Below, one piece after another: positions 32,400-41,830 of a stretch of DNA of 64,000 nucleotides. Position 1 is the first letter of the stretch; every line of letters starts with the position of its first letter. This stretch comes from Prorocentrum cordatum. Its lineage: Eukaryota > Sar > Dinophyceae > Prorocentrales > Prorocentraceae. The notes under the pieces were generated by a model. The model was given only the letters and a program-made list of their open reading frames with translations, was not told where the DNA came from and did not search any database. A program made the position numbers and the translations under genes. The stretch covers positions 121,001 through 185,000 of the forward strand of contig CAUYUJ010000670.1 in NCBI GenBank assembly GCA_963575745.1, in the 5' to 3' direction.

Positions 32400-32600
32400 T
32401 GATGAACTCTTGGGGCCTCATGGGGGATTCCTGTGAGCTTTCTGGGGGGGCTGCTCTGTGCCTCTGAGGGGCTTCTTGGAGGCGTCCTGGGGCCTCTTGG
32501 GGGCCGTTCAAGAACCTTTTGGCCTTCGGAGGCCTATAGGGCCGTCTTGGGGGCCTCTTGGGCCATCTTGGGGCCCTCCCAGGCTGTCTTGTGGGCCTCG
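32400..32600 (+). repeat. CTTGGGGCC-type minisatellite
   Basis: GGGGCCTCTTGGGGGCC and GGGCCGTCTTGGGGGCC units. Confidence 0.75.
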
Positions 32601-32604
32601 TGGG

Positions 32605-33090
32605 GTCCTGGCGCGCCCCCTGGCTTGCGCGTCCCCTGGCACGTCTACTGGCTTTGGCGCGTACGCGGCACGTTCCTTTGCACGTCTCTCTGCACGCACC
32701 CTGGCGCTTCCGATGGCACGTCCCCTGGCGCGTCGCGCTGTACGACCCGTGTCGCGTCCGATGTCGCGCCGCGCGTCTCCTGACGCGCCCCTTGGCACGT
32801 CCGTTGGCGAGTCGACTGGCAATCACGTCCCCGGGCGCCTCTCCTGACACGTTCCTTGGACATCCCATGGCGCGTCCCGTGGTGCGCTTCCTGGCGCATC
32901 CTCTCCCTCCTCCTCCTCCTCCTCCTCCTCCTCCTCCTCCTCCTCCTCCTCCTCCTCCTCCTCCTCCTCCTCCTCCTCCTCCTCCCCCTCCTCCTCCTCC
33001 TCCTCCTCCTCCTCCTCCTCCTCCTCCTCCTGGCGCGTCCCGTGGCGCGCCCCCGGCACGTGCTGTGGCGCGTTTGTCCGTCCTCTGTCG
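32605..33090 (+). repeat. TGGCRCGTCC minisatellite split by a (TCC)n tract
   Basis: Degenerate CCTGGCGCGTCCC units, spaced about 12-28 bp, lie at 32605-32900 and resume at 33031-33075. Between them is (TCC)n at about 32903-33031. The Arg-rich frames around it are artefacts. Confidence 0.8.
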
Positions 33091-33263
33091 GTGGCCGTGG
33101 GCGCCCTGAAGGCGGGGTTCTTGCCAGCTGCCGCAGGTGGAGGCCCCGCGCCAGCGGCAACTGCGCCGACGCGGTTCCGCCCTTGCCGGCACTTCGAGGG
33201 TCCCGACACCGGTCCCGATGCCCCCGCCCTACCCCTGCCCAGCCCAAAGTCCAGATTTAGATC

Positions 33264-33350
33264 ATTGCGAAGGCCTTACGGCCGATGCCGCCGACCCTGA
33301 AGGGGGACGATGAATGACGACGATGACGGCGACGACGGAGACGGCGACGA
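33264..33350 (+). repeat. Dispersed repeat 3, copy 1
   Basis: ATTGCGAAGGCCTTACGGCC and GATGCCGCCGACCCTGAA, then GACGACGATGACGGCGAC. It matches 36824-36925. Confidence 0.88.
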
Positions 33351-33354
33351 CCAT

Positions 33355-33660
33355 CGCGAGTCCTTGTTGGGGCCTTCCCGGGCCCTCTTGGGCTGTTCTG
33401 GGGGGCCTTTGGGCCGTCTTGGGGCCTTCCCGGGCCATCCTGGCGTGTATTTGGGCCGTTCTGGGGAGCTCTCGGAGGCAACTGGGGCCGACGTGGAGTG
33501 TATGAAGCCTGGAAGTCAAGCAGGCGAAAAACATGGGCGATTTCGGGACCTCCTGGTAGCCTCTTGGAGTGGGGAGCTTGAAATGTGGGTTGGTTTCCCC
33601 CTCTTCGGCCTCTCTTGGGGTGTTCCTGGGGCTCTCTTGGGCGTTCTCGGTCGGAGAAGG
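33355..33660 (+). repeat. CTTGGGGCC-type minisatellite, two clusters
   Basis: Clusters at 33365-33475 and 33595-33650, with GGGCCGTCTTGGGGCC and CTCTCTTGGGGTGTTCC units. Confidence 0.7.
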
Positions 33661-33929
33661 GGGAGGGGGGGGTCACGATTCGCAGGACGCTTCCAGGGAC
33701 CCCGCGGGATCTTCTCCTCCCTCTCACCCTCCCCCTGGACCTCCCTTCTCTCGTGGGTAGGGGGTTACAGGAACGGGGTCCCCTTCGAGTCGATTACGCT
33801 GTTGTTCGATTCTCCTCTGGCTGGAGCGTTTGAGGAGGTGGGCCAAGGGAAGAGGGGGGGTGGTTCTGGGAGGCTCATGCAGGTTTCAGGGTGGTGCGGG
33901 GGAAAAACGACGAAGAGCGAGGGAGAAAC

Positions 33930-33990
33930 AGAGAAGGAGGAGGAGGAGGAGGAGGAGGAGGAGGAGGCAGAGGAGGAAGAGGAGGAGAAT
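33930..33990 (+). repeat. (GGA)n tract
   Basis: GAAGGAGGAGGAGGAGG run in an otherwise unremarkable 33660-34020 segment. Confidence 0.9.
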
Positions 33991-34024
33991 CGAGGATCGG
34001 GGTTCGAGTCGACGTTTCATGTTT

Positions 34025-34190
34025 CATGGTCTTTTTTGGGGGGGCTCTCTGGAAGCCTCCGAGGATTTCTGGGGACGTCCTGGAGGCGTCTTGGGCCGTC
34101 TTGGGGCCCTCTCGGGCCGTTAGGGGACGCTTTTGGGCGCCTCTTGGGGCGTCTCGGGGCGATATTGGGGGCCTCCTGGCGCGTTGGCAA
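34025..34190 (+). repeat. CTTGGGGCC-type minisatellite
   Basis: GGGCCGTCTTGGGGCCCTC and GGGCGCCTCTTGGGGCGTC units. Confidence 0.75.
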
Positions 34191-34264
34191 ACGTCAGAGG
34201 CAAGAGCGCTAGAATCCTGCAAAAACGTATGGAACATCTACGATTTTTGTATCGTGGGCGCCCC

Positions 34265-34420
34265 ATGCGGTGGGTGGGTCCGCCGAGGTTGCGCCGCGTT
34301 GTCGCCCCGTGCCTCCTCGAGGGCGCTCGTGGGCGACCCGCTCGATGGGTGGGTCCGGCATAGTTGCGCCACGTTGCCGCCCGTACCGCCTCGTGGGCGC
34401 TCTTGGGTGCCCGTGGGCAC
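34265..34420 (+). repeat. Two ~71-bp tandem units
   Basis: GGGTGGGTCCGCCGAGGTTG near 34272 and GGGTGGGTCCGGCATAGTTG near 34343, both followed by CGCC.CGTTG and GGGCGCTC. Confidence 0.85.
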
Positions 34421-34429
34421 TCCAAGCGC

Positions 34430-34690
34430 TGAGCTTACTAACACATGGCGTACAACGCATAGCTTACACGACACAACATGTTTACACAGGTTACATCGCA
34501 TATCATTCACCTCCAGCTCACACAATACATTTTGCACGACATTGCCTACACATCTGTGACGCAGCACAGCGTCCTCCTGCGTATCTCGCACCGCATAGCT
34601 TACACGGCATGGCGTACATCACAAAGCTCGCACTGCATAGTATTCACCTCCACCGTGCAATAATTCATTGTGCAGGGTCCACGCTGGCTG
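34430..34690 (+). repeat. AT-richer DNA with GCATAGCTTACACG repeats
   Basis: CATGGCGTACAACGCATAGC and CGCATAGCTTACACGGCATG, plus TATTCACCTCCA twice. It is an irregular repeat of roughly 130 bp. Confidence 0.6.
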
Positions 34691-35279
34691 ACATCTAGCT
34701 ATGAGGGTTGCCATACGGTGGGGCCTTGACGCTCAAAGAAGTGCCCAGCGACAGCCCCGCCTTGAGCATGATCCGCCCCCCGTCCGTGCAACTGCTGCGC
34801 TTTTACTGTAGTCTCAAACGAGAGCTCCACGCTTGAAAAAGGAGCCATCCTCCACTCGTGTAGCTGTCGCACGATTTGAAATTGTGGCCACGACGTGTGA
34901 TGCAGCCCCAGGCGGCACCACCATTTTGAAAAGGAACTGCCCTATGTCCGCTCAACTGCTTATGAGACGAGTGCACGCGCCGCCAAAGTGAAAGCCTCCG
35001 TTTCAAGATTACTAGCCTTCCATTGATGAAATGTTTGAAGCGTTCAAGACTCGTTTGCGTGGCTCCGAGGCGAGAGCATGATTTTGATCACCCCAAGCCG
35101 CCAAGTGCTTTACGACGAAAGTGCGCTGCGCCAAAGCGGAAACCTCACTTTGGGAACGGTTCGTTGTTCTTCGCGTAACCGTTGGGGATTGAAAGTTTCA
35201 ATCTCGTAATCGGTGAGGAGGACAATCGGTGAAGAGGTCTCACGCGAAACGTCCTGCCAGGCCGACCTACACGCTTGGT
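34691..35279. other. Unique DNA, no gene seen
   Basis: AT content is higher than in the neighbours. No stable open frame, RNA fold or terminal repeats that I can support. Confidence 0.45.
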
Positions 35280-35790
35280 GGTGTGACAGGGAGGAGTAGA
35301 ATTTAAGGAAGGAGTTTTGAGGAGGAGGGGGATACAGAAACGGACGCGGAAGAGAATGGTGAGGTCCGGGAGGAGGTGGAAAGTACCGGTGATGATTTTC
35401 TTTGATGGTAAACTTTGACGCCGGAAAGGAGAACACGGGAGAGGAGGAACAGCTTGATCGAGCAGGTGGGCGGGGGACAGAGCCCGTGCGAGCCGAAGGG
35501 AGGGTGAGAGATATGGACGAAGGGAGGGTGAGAGATATGGATATGGAGGGTGAGGATCATGAGAAGGAGGAGAAGGAGGGAGAATTAGGCAGGGAGAGGG
35601 GGAGGAACGGGAGGGCAGGTAGGCGCTGTGGGAGGAGGAGGAATCTGGAGAGGAGACGGGAATGGGGGGGGTAAGAGGAAACATGGATGGGGGAGTAGCA
35701 GTAAAGTGGCGAGGAGGGGTGAGGGACGGAGGAGGAGGAGGAGGAGGAGGAGGAGGAGGAGGAGGAGGAGGAGGAGGAGTTAGGCCTGAT
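35280..35790 (+). repeat. GA-rich purine region ending in (GGA)n
   Basis: GGAGGAGG-rich throughout, with GAAGGGAGGGTGAGAGATAT in tandem at 35497-35538 and a (GGA)n run at 35727-35780. Confidence 0.8.
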
Positions 35791-36823
35791 GAGCAGGAGT
35801 CGGCGGAATACGATGTATGAGCAGGACGAGGTTGAGGAGGATGAAGTGCCAGAAGGAAGGCAGGCGAGGACGAAGAGGGGGCGGGAGAAGGACCATGAGC
35901 CAGAGAAACTACGGCTGAATAGATGATGCGGATGAGGCGACTAGGAGGATTACGATGAGGAGTATGCCGATGAGGAGGATGGTGATGAGGACGAGGACGA
36001 AGATGCGGGGGACGGAGTCAGACGTTGCGGGGAATAAGCTAGGAGGGCGGATGGAGCAGATCGAAGGAACCATAGGGTACCTTGCGAGGACATCGAGGCG
36101 TAACCAGACAGAAAGGGGGAGTTTGTGTACGTACCCGGTCGTGGTGAACAATGCGGAGGAGGAGGACGGAGGTTGGAAGGCTGAGGTGGAGGATGGCTGA
36201 GAGGCGGCACGAAGGGGGCAGCGGAGGCGCAGCTGTCGCGCGAGTTGGCCTGCGCGCGCTATTTTTGTTTGAACCTCATGCGGACCAATTCCAGAGTCCT
36301 GCTCGCAGGCATCCGCGATGAAAGGGCCAGCTCATGTGTTCAGGCACACGCTCTTGTCAGTGTCGGAGTCCGCGTTTCTCCATGGATGGTTTGCGCTTTC
36401 TGAGTGTTCGTGGCCCTTCCCCGTCTGTCCCGCAGGCGCGGTAAGACGAAGTGCCCGATGGACATTTTGGAGTGCTACCACATGGAGAGAAAAGATGCGA
36501 TCAGCTACGATTTGACCAAGACTTCAGTTTACCAACTGAAGATAGGCTGAAGGATGTCCGTGCTCTCTCTGCGTTTGTGGCCACGCTTCTGCAACCCAGC
36601 TTCAGGCTCTCAGTATACAGCATCTTCTTGACACTCTTCCAACCTCCTCAACTCTCGACGTCTTTTTTCCTCCCGTGATCGTCCAAGCCTTGATGGATGA
36701 ACAATAATTTCACCATTGTGGTGGACAGAGGTACATGGATATCGGTTTTCCCGGGTGCGTTCTGGCAACGATTTCGTTGCGAATCCAGCCGTGGCGACAA
36801 GAAACGGGTAGCTGTATCAGGTA
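35791..36823. other. No supported gene; possible short exon near 36440-36550
   Basis: Purine-rich to about 36200, then unique. After a CCCGTCTGTCCCGCAG acceptor-like site ending at 36435, one frame reads CPMDILECYHMERKDAISYD and LTKTSVYQLKIG before a stop at 36549. A second frame is also open (36451-36678). This is too little to call a gene. Confidence 0.3.
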
Positions 36824-36925
36824 TATTGCGAAGGTTTTACGGCTGATGCGGCCGACCTTGAACAGGGACAACGACGGCGACGAAGACAACGACGAGACGA
36901 CAACGATGGCGATGACGACGCTGAC
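36824..36925 (+). repeat. Dispersed repeat 3, copy 2
   Basis: ATTGCGAAGGTTTTACGGCT and GATGCGGCCGACCTTGAA, then GACGGCGACGAAGACAACG. Same order as 33264-33350, ending in a GAC-rich microsatellite in both. Confidence 0.88.
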
Positions 36926-37140
36926 GCGCTGGAGCAACATGATCGACCTACGAATCCGGAAAGGGATGTATGAATGTAAAGCATGGAGATGCTTCAAGAC
37001 ACCAAGCTTGGGCGACGGGCAATTGCAATGCTCAAGGCAACGATGGTGCTGTACCGTGCCACGGGCTGTGCTGCGCTGTGCTGCGATGGCCTGACATGTA
37101 CCATGCCGCGTTGACCTGTGCAATGCTCTATTGCATTCTG

Positions 37141-37303
37141 GATCAGGTCGTCCTTGGCATCGCAATCCTGACCGAACAGATCGGGATCTTAAAGCTCGAG
37201 CTGCCTGAATGCATAACTCGAGTTTCTTGCAGACGAACCGCGCAGGGCGCTCGACCAGCTCGAGTTGAAGATCTGATTCAGTTCCGTAACGGCACGAGCC
37301 AAG
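37141..37303 (+). repeat. Diverged direct duplication, copy 1
   Basis: CTTGGCATCGCAATCCTGAC, TCGGGATCTTAAAGCTCGAG, and CGCTCGACCAGCTCGAGTTG with AAGATCTGATTC, all paralleled at 37608-37760. Confidence 0.85.
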
Positions 37304-37607
37304 TCGGCATTTCCGAACCGACGCGAAACGCACCGAAAATGGGCGGACCGAAACATGGCGAACCAAGACGCGACGACTTGCATCACGACGAACTTAAACG
37401 ATACGAAGGCCGAACCGCCCCGACTCGAAGCGAGACAAGTCAAATTTATCATCCTGAAGCTACATGGCGTCTTCTGGTGAGGGAGCCGCACTCCGAGGTG
37501 CCTGGCCAGGGCAGCGAGTTTGCGTAATTTGCGATTGATACGAGCTGTGCTGCACTGTGCTGCGTCATATTGTGTTGAACTGTTATGTTTTCTGTTGCTT
37601 TGTGGAT

Positions 37608-37760
37608 TTCAAGCAACCCTTGGCACTCTAATCCTGTCCGAATTGATCTGGATCGTAAGCTCAAGGTGCCTACGCGCATGGTTTGCCCAAAGGTGGCTGC
37701 AGTCGAAACGTGTGGCGTTCGACCAGCTCGAGCTTAAGATCCGATTCGGTTCCGAAGTGG
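37608..37760 (+). repeat. Diverged direct duplication, copy 2
   Basis: CTTGGCACTCTAATCCTGTC, TCTGGATCGTAAGCTCAAGG, and CGTTCGACCAGCTCGAGCTT with AAGATCCGATTC. The offset from copy 1 is about 465 bp. Confidence 0.85.
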
Positions 37761-38432
37761 GACGAACTGATCGGGGGGCGAATCCGAAGCGAATTGGAAC
37801 GCATTCCGACGACGACGAGGCCCCCGCACGACACCCCTACAAACAATGCAAAACCAGCGGTATCCGCTGGAACTGCGCTTTTGCGGAGGGGCCCGCGCGC
37901 GTGCATGCGCGCGTGCGCCCCTGAACCCACATGGCGATGCTGGATGCTGGTGGTCGCCAGTTTGGTCCCATTAATGGCATCCCTGGCCTCCTTGGGAGGC
38001 TTCGGGGGCCCGCAGTCGACCCCTGGGGATGGGGGGCCCGTGACTGGGGGAGCGGGGGCCTTAGGAGGGAACCAGAAGCCGCAGGCCGAGGAGGTGTCGC
38101 TCTTGGACCTGGGAGGCGCAGGTCTGGAACAGTCCGGGCCCCTTGCGGCTCCAGCCCGGACGGATAGTTCCCGCGCTACCCCCCAGGGGGGGGGGGGCGA
38201 GCATGCGTGGCCGACCCCAGGAGGCAAGAGGCTGGCGCCCAGGGCCCTCACGGGTTCCCCGGTGGAGGACGTGCCTTTCCCTGGCGCGGCCAGCGAATGG
38301 GCGCGAGCAGTCCCTGGTGGGTCATGGGGCGCGGCCCTGCAAGACGTATCTAGACATACAATGTGCGTCTAGATGCGAGCGCGCCCTGGCGCAGGCGAGG
38401 AACCCATCGTACCTATCTTTCTGCAACGACGG

Positions 38433-38433
<1 letters not shown>
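37761..38433. other. Unique GC-rich DNA, no supported gene
   Basis: The plus frame at 37683-38372 is open, with Gly/Pro-rich composition and no domain. A minus frame overlaps it. Confidence 0.4.
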
Positions 38434-38471
<38 letters not shown>

Positions 38472-38477
38472 TAAACA
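38434..38477. repeat. (AT)n tract
   Basis: TATATATA run of about 40 bp. A second AT/ACAC tract lies at 38599-38628. Confidence 0.93.
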
Positions 38478-38898
38478 CATAACTTTTAGATGCGCGCCCA
38501 CGGTCTGTGCGGGAGCGCCCCCGTATCTACAGGCATGTACGTTTCAAGCGTATTAAACACTGGGCCGCGCTTATTTTTCTGTCAGAAAAGATGAGTGTGT
38601 ATATATATATATATATACACATATATTCGTACCTTTGTTTCAAAGAGTGACAGTGCCGCGCCGCTCATTGTTTGTCAGAACGAACTTATGTTATTGCGTT
38701 CCTGGCGCGAGCAAGATCCATGATGTTGGTCGAAGCAGTGAACAACGGGATGGGGATAGTGGGATGCCGCGGCGATGAGGAGTGAGGGGGCGAGCGACGA
38801 CGACAAAAACGACGAATAGCAGGATGGATAACGACGACGGAACGAAATTTAGGAGAGAACTGTGTAGTGATTGGGAACCGCAGGATGGGTAGAGCGAA

Positions 38899-39350
38899 GA
38901 GGAGGAGGAGGAGGAGGAGGAGGAGGAGGAGGAGGAGGAGGAGGAGGAGAGGAGGAGGAGGGGGAGGAGGAGAGGAGGAGGAAGAGGAGGAGGAGGAGAA
39001 GGAGGAGGAGGGGGAGGGGGAGCGGGATTGGGGGGGGAGGGGAGGAGGAGGAGGAGGAGGAGGAGGAGAGGAGGAGGGAGGAGGAGGAGGAGGAGGAGGA
39101 AGGAGGAGGGAGGAGGAGGAGGAGGAGGAGGCGGAGGGAGGAGGAGGAGGAGGAGGGAGGAGGGGGGGGGGAGGGGGGGGGGGGGGGGACGGGGGGGGGA
39201 GCGGGAGGGGGACGGGGAGGAGGAGGGGTTGAAGAGGAGCCGAGGAGGAGGAGGAAAAGGAGGAGGAGGAGGAGGGGGAGGAGGGGGGGGAGGAGGAGAA
39301 GGAGGAGGATGGGGGAGGAGGAGGAGAAGGAGGAGGAGGGGGAGAGGGAT
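38899..39350 (+). repeat. Long (GGA)n/G-run purine tract, about 450 bp
   Basis: Nearly pure purine plus strand, with GGAGGAGGA and runs of up to 11 G near 39175. Gly/Arg/Glu-rich plus frames and Pro/Ser/Leu-rich minus frames are artefacts. Confidence 0.95.
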
Positions 39351-39689
39351 GGAGGATGAGGTCGACTGCGAATGAGAGACGATGGCGTGTTGGTGGGGGA
39401 CCAGCCAAGAGCAGGAGGCGCAGAAACATGACGCAGGGAATGGGGGAGCTTAGCGATGATGGGGCGCTGAAAGGGGCAGGGATGCACCATGGAGGGGGGA
39501 GGGTTCCGCCTGTTTTCCGTTCGTCCCTGGAGCGTATGGCGCTTGCGTGAGAGCCCCAGGGGGTCCGAGGCGGCCCAAGAACGCTCCAATCTGTCTCACT
39601 GCGTTTCTTGGATCGTTTCAGAAGCTTCCGGAAGGCTTCAACCATGTTCCTAAATGGTTCCCCGGGAAAAAAACAGTAACGCATTTTTC
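39351..39689. other. Unique DNA, no gene seen
   Basis: Mixed sequence with short overlapping frames only. Confidence 0.4.
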
Positions 39690-39835
39690 GATGAATATTC
39701 CAAAGCGGCCCAAGATGCCTCCAAATCGCCCAGTGATAGCCCAATGGGCCCCTCAAGAGGGCCCATGACAAACCCACGAGGGCCTTGAGAAGGCCCAACA
39801 GGCTCCCATGACGGTTCAAGGGGCATTTTTTGTTT
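39690..39835 (-). repeat. CTTGGGGCC-type minisatellite, inverted orientation
   Basis: GGCCCAAGATGCCTCC, GGGCCCCTCAAGAGGGCC and similar units are the reverse complement of the other arrays. Confidence 0.7.
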
Positions 39836-40002
39836 AAGGTCCAAGGGGGGCCCAAAAGGGGGAACTCGAACAACAAAATCGAGCCCTCTGCCCCGAGACG
39901 ACCCTCGAGACAACCAGCAGGCCTTCAAGTGATTCGTCAATACGCGCCAACAGGACGAACCCTTGTAACGAATTTGCTATCCCGATATTGGCCTCGCTCT
40001 TG

Positions 40003-40232
40003 CGTGGTATGGTAGCTTGGGTATTGTAGGCGTGGTATGGTGTGGTATGTATGATATGGTGTGGCAGGTCTTGTATGGTAGGAATGGCATAGTGTGGCTT
40101 GATCTGGTAAGTTTGGTGTGGTATAGTAGGTTTGGAATGGTACGGTATGGTAGGTCTGGTACGGTAGGTGTGGTGTGGTACGTATGGTATGGGAGATACG
40201 CGTGGTATTGGTATGCTACGCACTGGTATGGC
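40003..40232 (+). repeat. TGGTATGGTAGG minisatellite
   Basis: GTATGGTAGGTNTGGTGTGG units of about 11-22 bp over 230 bp. Confidence 0.92.
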
Positions 40233-40345
40233 ATATTTGGGAGGCGGGAGAAGGAGAAGGAGAAGAAGGAAACGGAGAGGGCGCTCTAGGAAAACAAGAA
40301 CCTCACCCAGGATGTGGGGAACAAGAACCGCATTCAGAATGTGGC
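40233..40345 (+). repeat. Fragment related to the composite-element tail
   Basis: A GA-rich tract is followed by GATGTGGGGAACAAGAACCG and CATTCAGAATGTGG, matching CATGTGGGGAACCAGAACCG at 26379. Here it follows the TGGTATGG array instead of the 91-bp array. Confidence 0.65.
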
Positions 40346-41830
40346 GAAAGAAGACAAGAGAAGCTGAGCACCGAGGAGGGCGGATGAGGAGGATCCAAGA
40401 GGAGTGAGGAGCGATAGTGGTCGACCTTGGGCTTGCGCAGGAGACATGGCGCCGTATCTATTCATAATGATTTGTGGTGAACATGTTGTCCAGCGATGGG
40501 CGCCAGATTGAAACGTATCGAAGCAGATCTAAACAGATCTACTCGTATATAAAAATGGCCCCGCATCTAAAATTCGGAAGAAGACGTACCTCCCGGAGGT
40601 CGGAGTGGCGCGCCCAGCGTGCAGGCCGCCCCGTCGCCTCTGGTCCCGCCGGCTGCCGCCGGTCGGAAACCCCCGCGGGGGCCCCCGCCGTGAAGGCCGA
40701 AGGAGGAAGTGCATGAAAAGGAGGAGGACGAGGATTCTGACGCGGCAGCGGATGTTAATGTGGATGGATATCATTAACAGGAAGCCGTGACGGAGAGAGA
40801 CGTCCAGGTGGAGGAAGAGGACGCCGAGCACGAGCATTATGATTACGGCGGCGATGGTGGCGACGACGTCGAGCGACGTTTTGCTGTCCGCGACGGCGAA
40901 GACGACAGCAGCAGCGGCTGCGGGTGTTTGCGACGACGACGACGACGGCGGGGACAGCGGCGGCAGCGATGGCGACGACAGCGCCCGCGCCCGCCGTGTC
41001 CGACGAAAATGGCGACGCTCCCCCCGAGGTCCACAGAGGCCGCCCTGGGAAACTTTTCGAGGCCACCGGAGGCCCTCGGAGGCCCGAGATCAATCAACCA
41101 GAAGCGCTCGAGGACTTCGAGGATCGGGCTTCGGTCCTCGAACGAAGACGTCGACGCGGCGGTGGCGACTGGCTCCAGGACGCCGAGCGCAAGCCGTGCC
41201 CGACGACGATGACGCCTGCGACGGCACCCGCGAGGACCCACGGCAGCGTCGGCTGCAGCGGCGAGCTCGAGGACGCCGCGAGGCGTCTCCGCGGCCCTCC
41301 GCCGAGAGGGGCGCCCCTCGCGGCGGCGCGGGGCGCGCGGCGCTGGCCGCCCGCGGCCCGCGGGCCCGCGAGCGCGCCGGCGAGCGCGCCGGGTGCGCGC
41401 CCGTCGGCCGCGGGTCGGCGGCGCGTGGGCGGCGGGCCATCACGGCCCAGCGCGGCTCGGCCTTCTGGGTCTCGGGGCACGATTCGGGACTCGTCGCCGA
41501 TCTCGGGGCACGATCGGGGATTCGGCGCCCATCGTGGCCCACGGACTCGGGCGCGCGGGTTGGAAGGATGGGCCCCCCATTGCACGGGCAGGTGGCCGCC
41601 GGGCCCAGGGCAGGGCGGCAGGAGGGGTTCAGGAAGGAGGAGGGGAGGGGAGGGGGCAGGGATGACTGGTGGGCCGAGGAGGAGGAGCGAGGATGAGAGT
41701 TTGTTTGCTGCAGGCCGCTGCTGTGACAAGCTTCCGGAGAGATTGGCAAGCAGGAAAATATGAAAGTGCATAAAAGCCAGGGTATCACGAAGTCAGGCAT
41801 TCGCTAAGATAAAAAAACCCAGAGTGGACA
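40346..41830. other. GC-rich DNA with overlapping open frames, no supported gene
   Basis: Plus frames at 40839-41696 and 40924-41763 and minus frames at 41090-41800 and 41094-41771 are all open at once and rich in Arg, Ala, Pro and Gly. No frame stands out. Confidence 0.45.

Noticed and set aside
36436-36549. Possible exon CPMDILECYHMERKDAISYD
   Set aside because: Two frames are equally plausible, there is no partner exon, and it is only about 38 codons.
38686-39876. 396-codon Pro/Ser-rich minus-strand frame
   Set aside because: Antisense of the (GGA)n tract.
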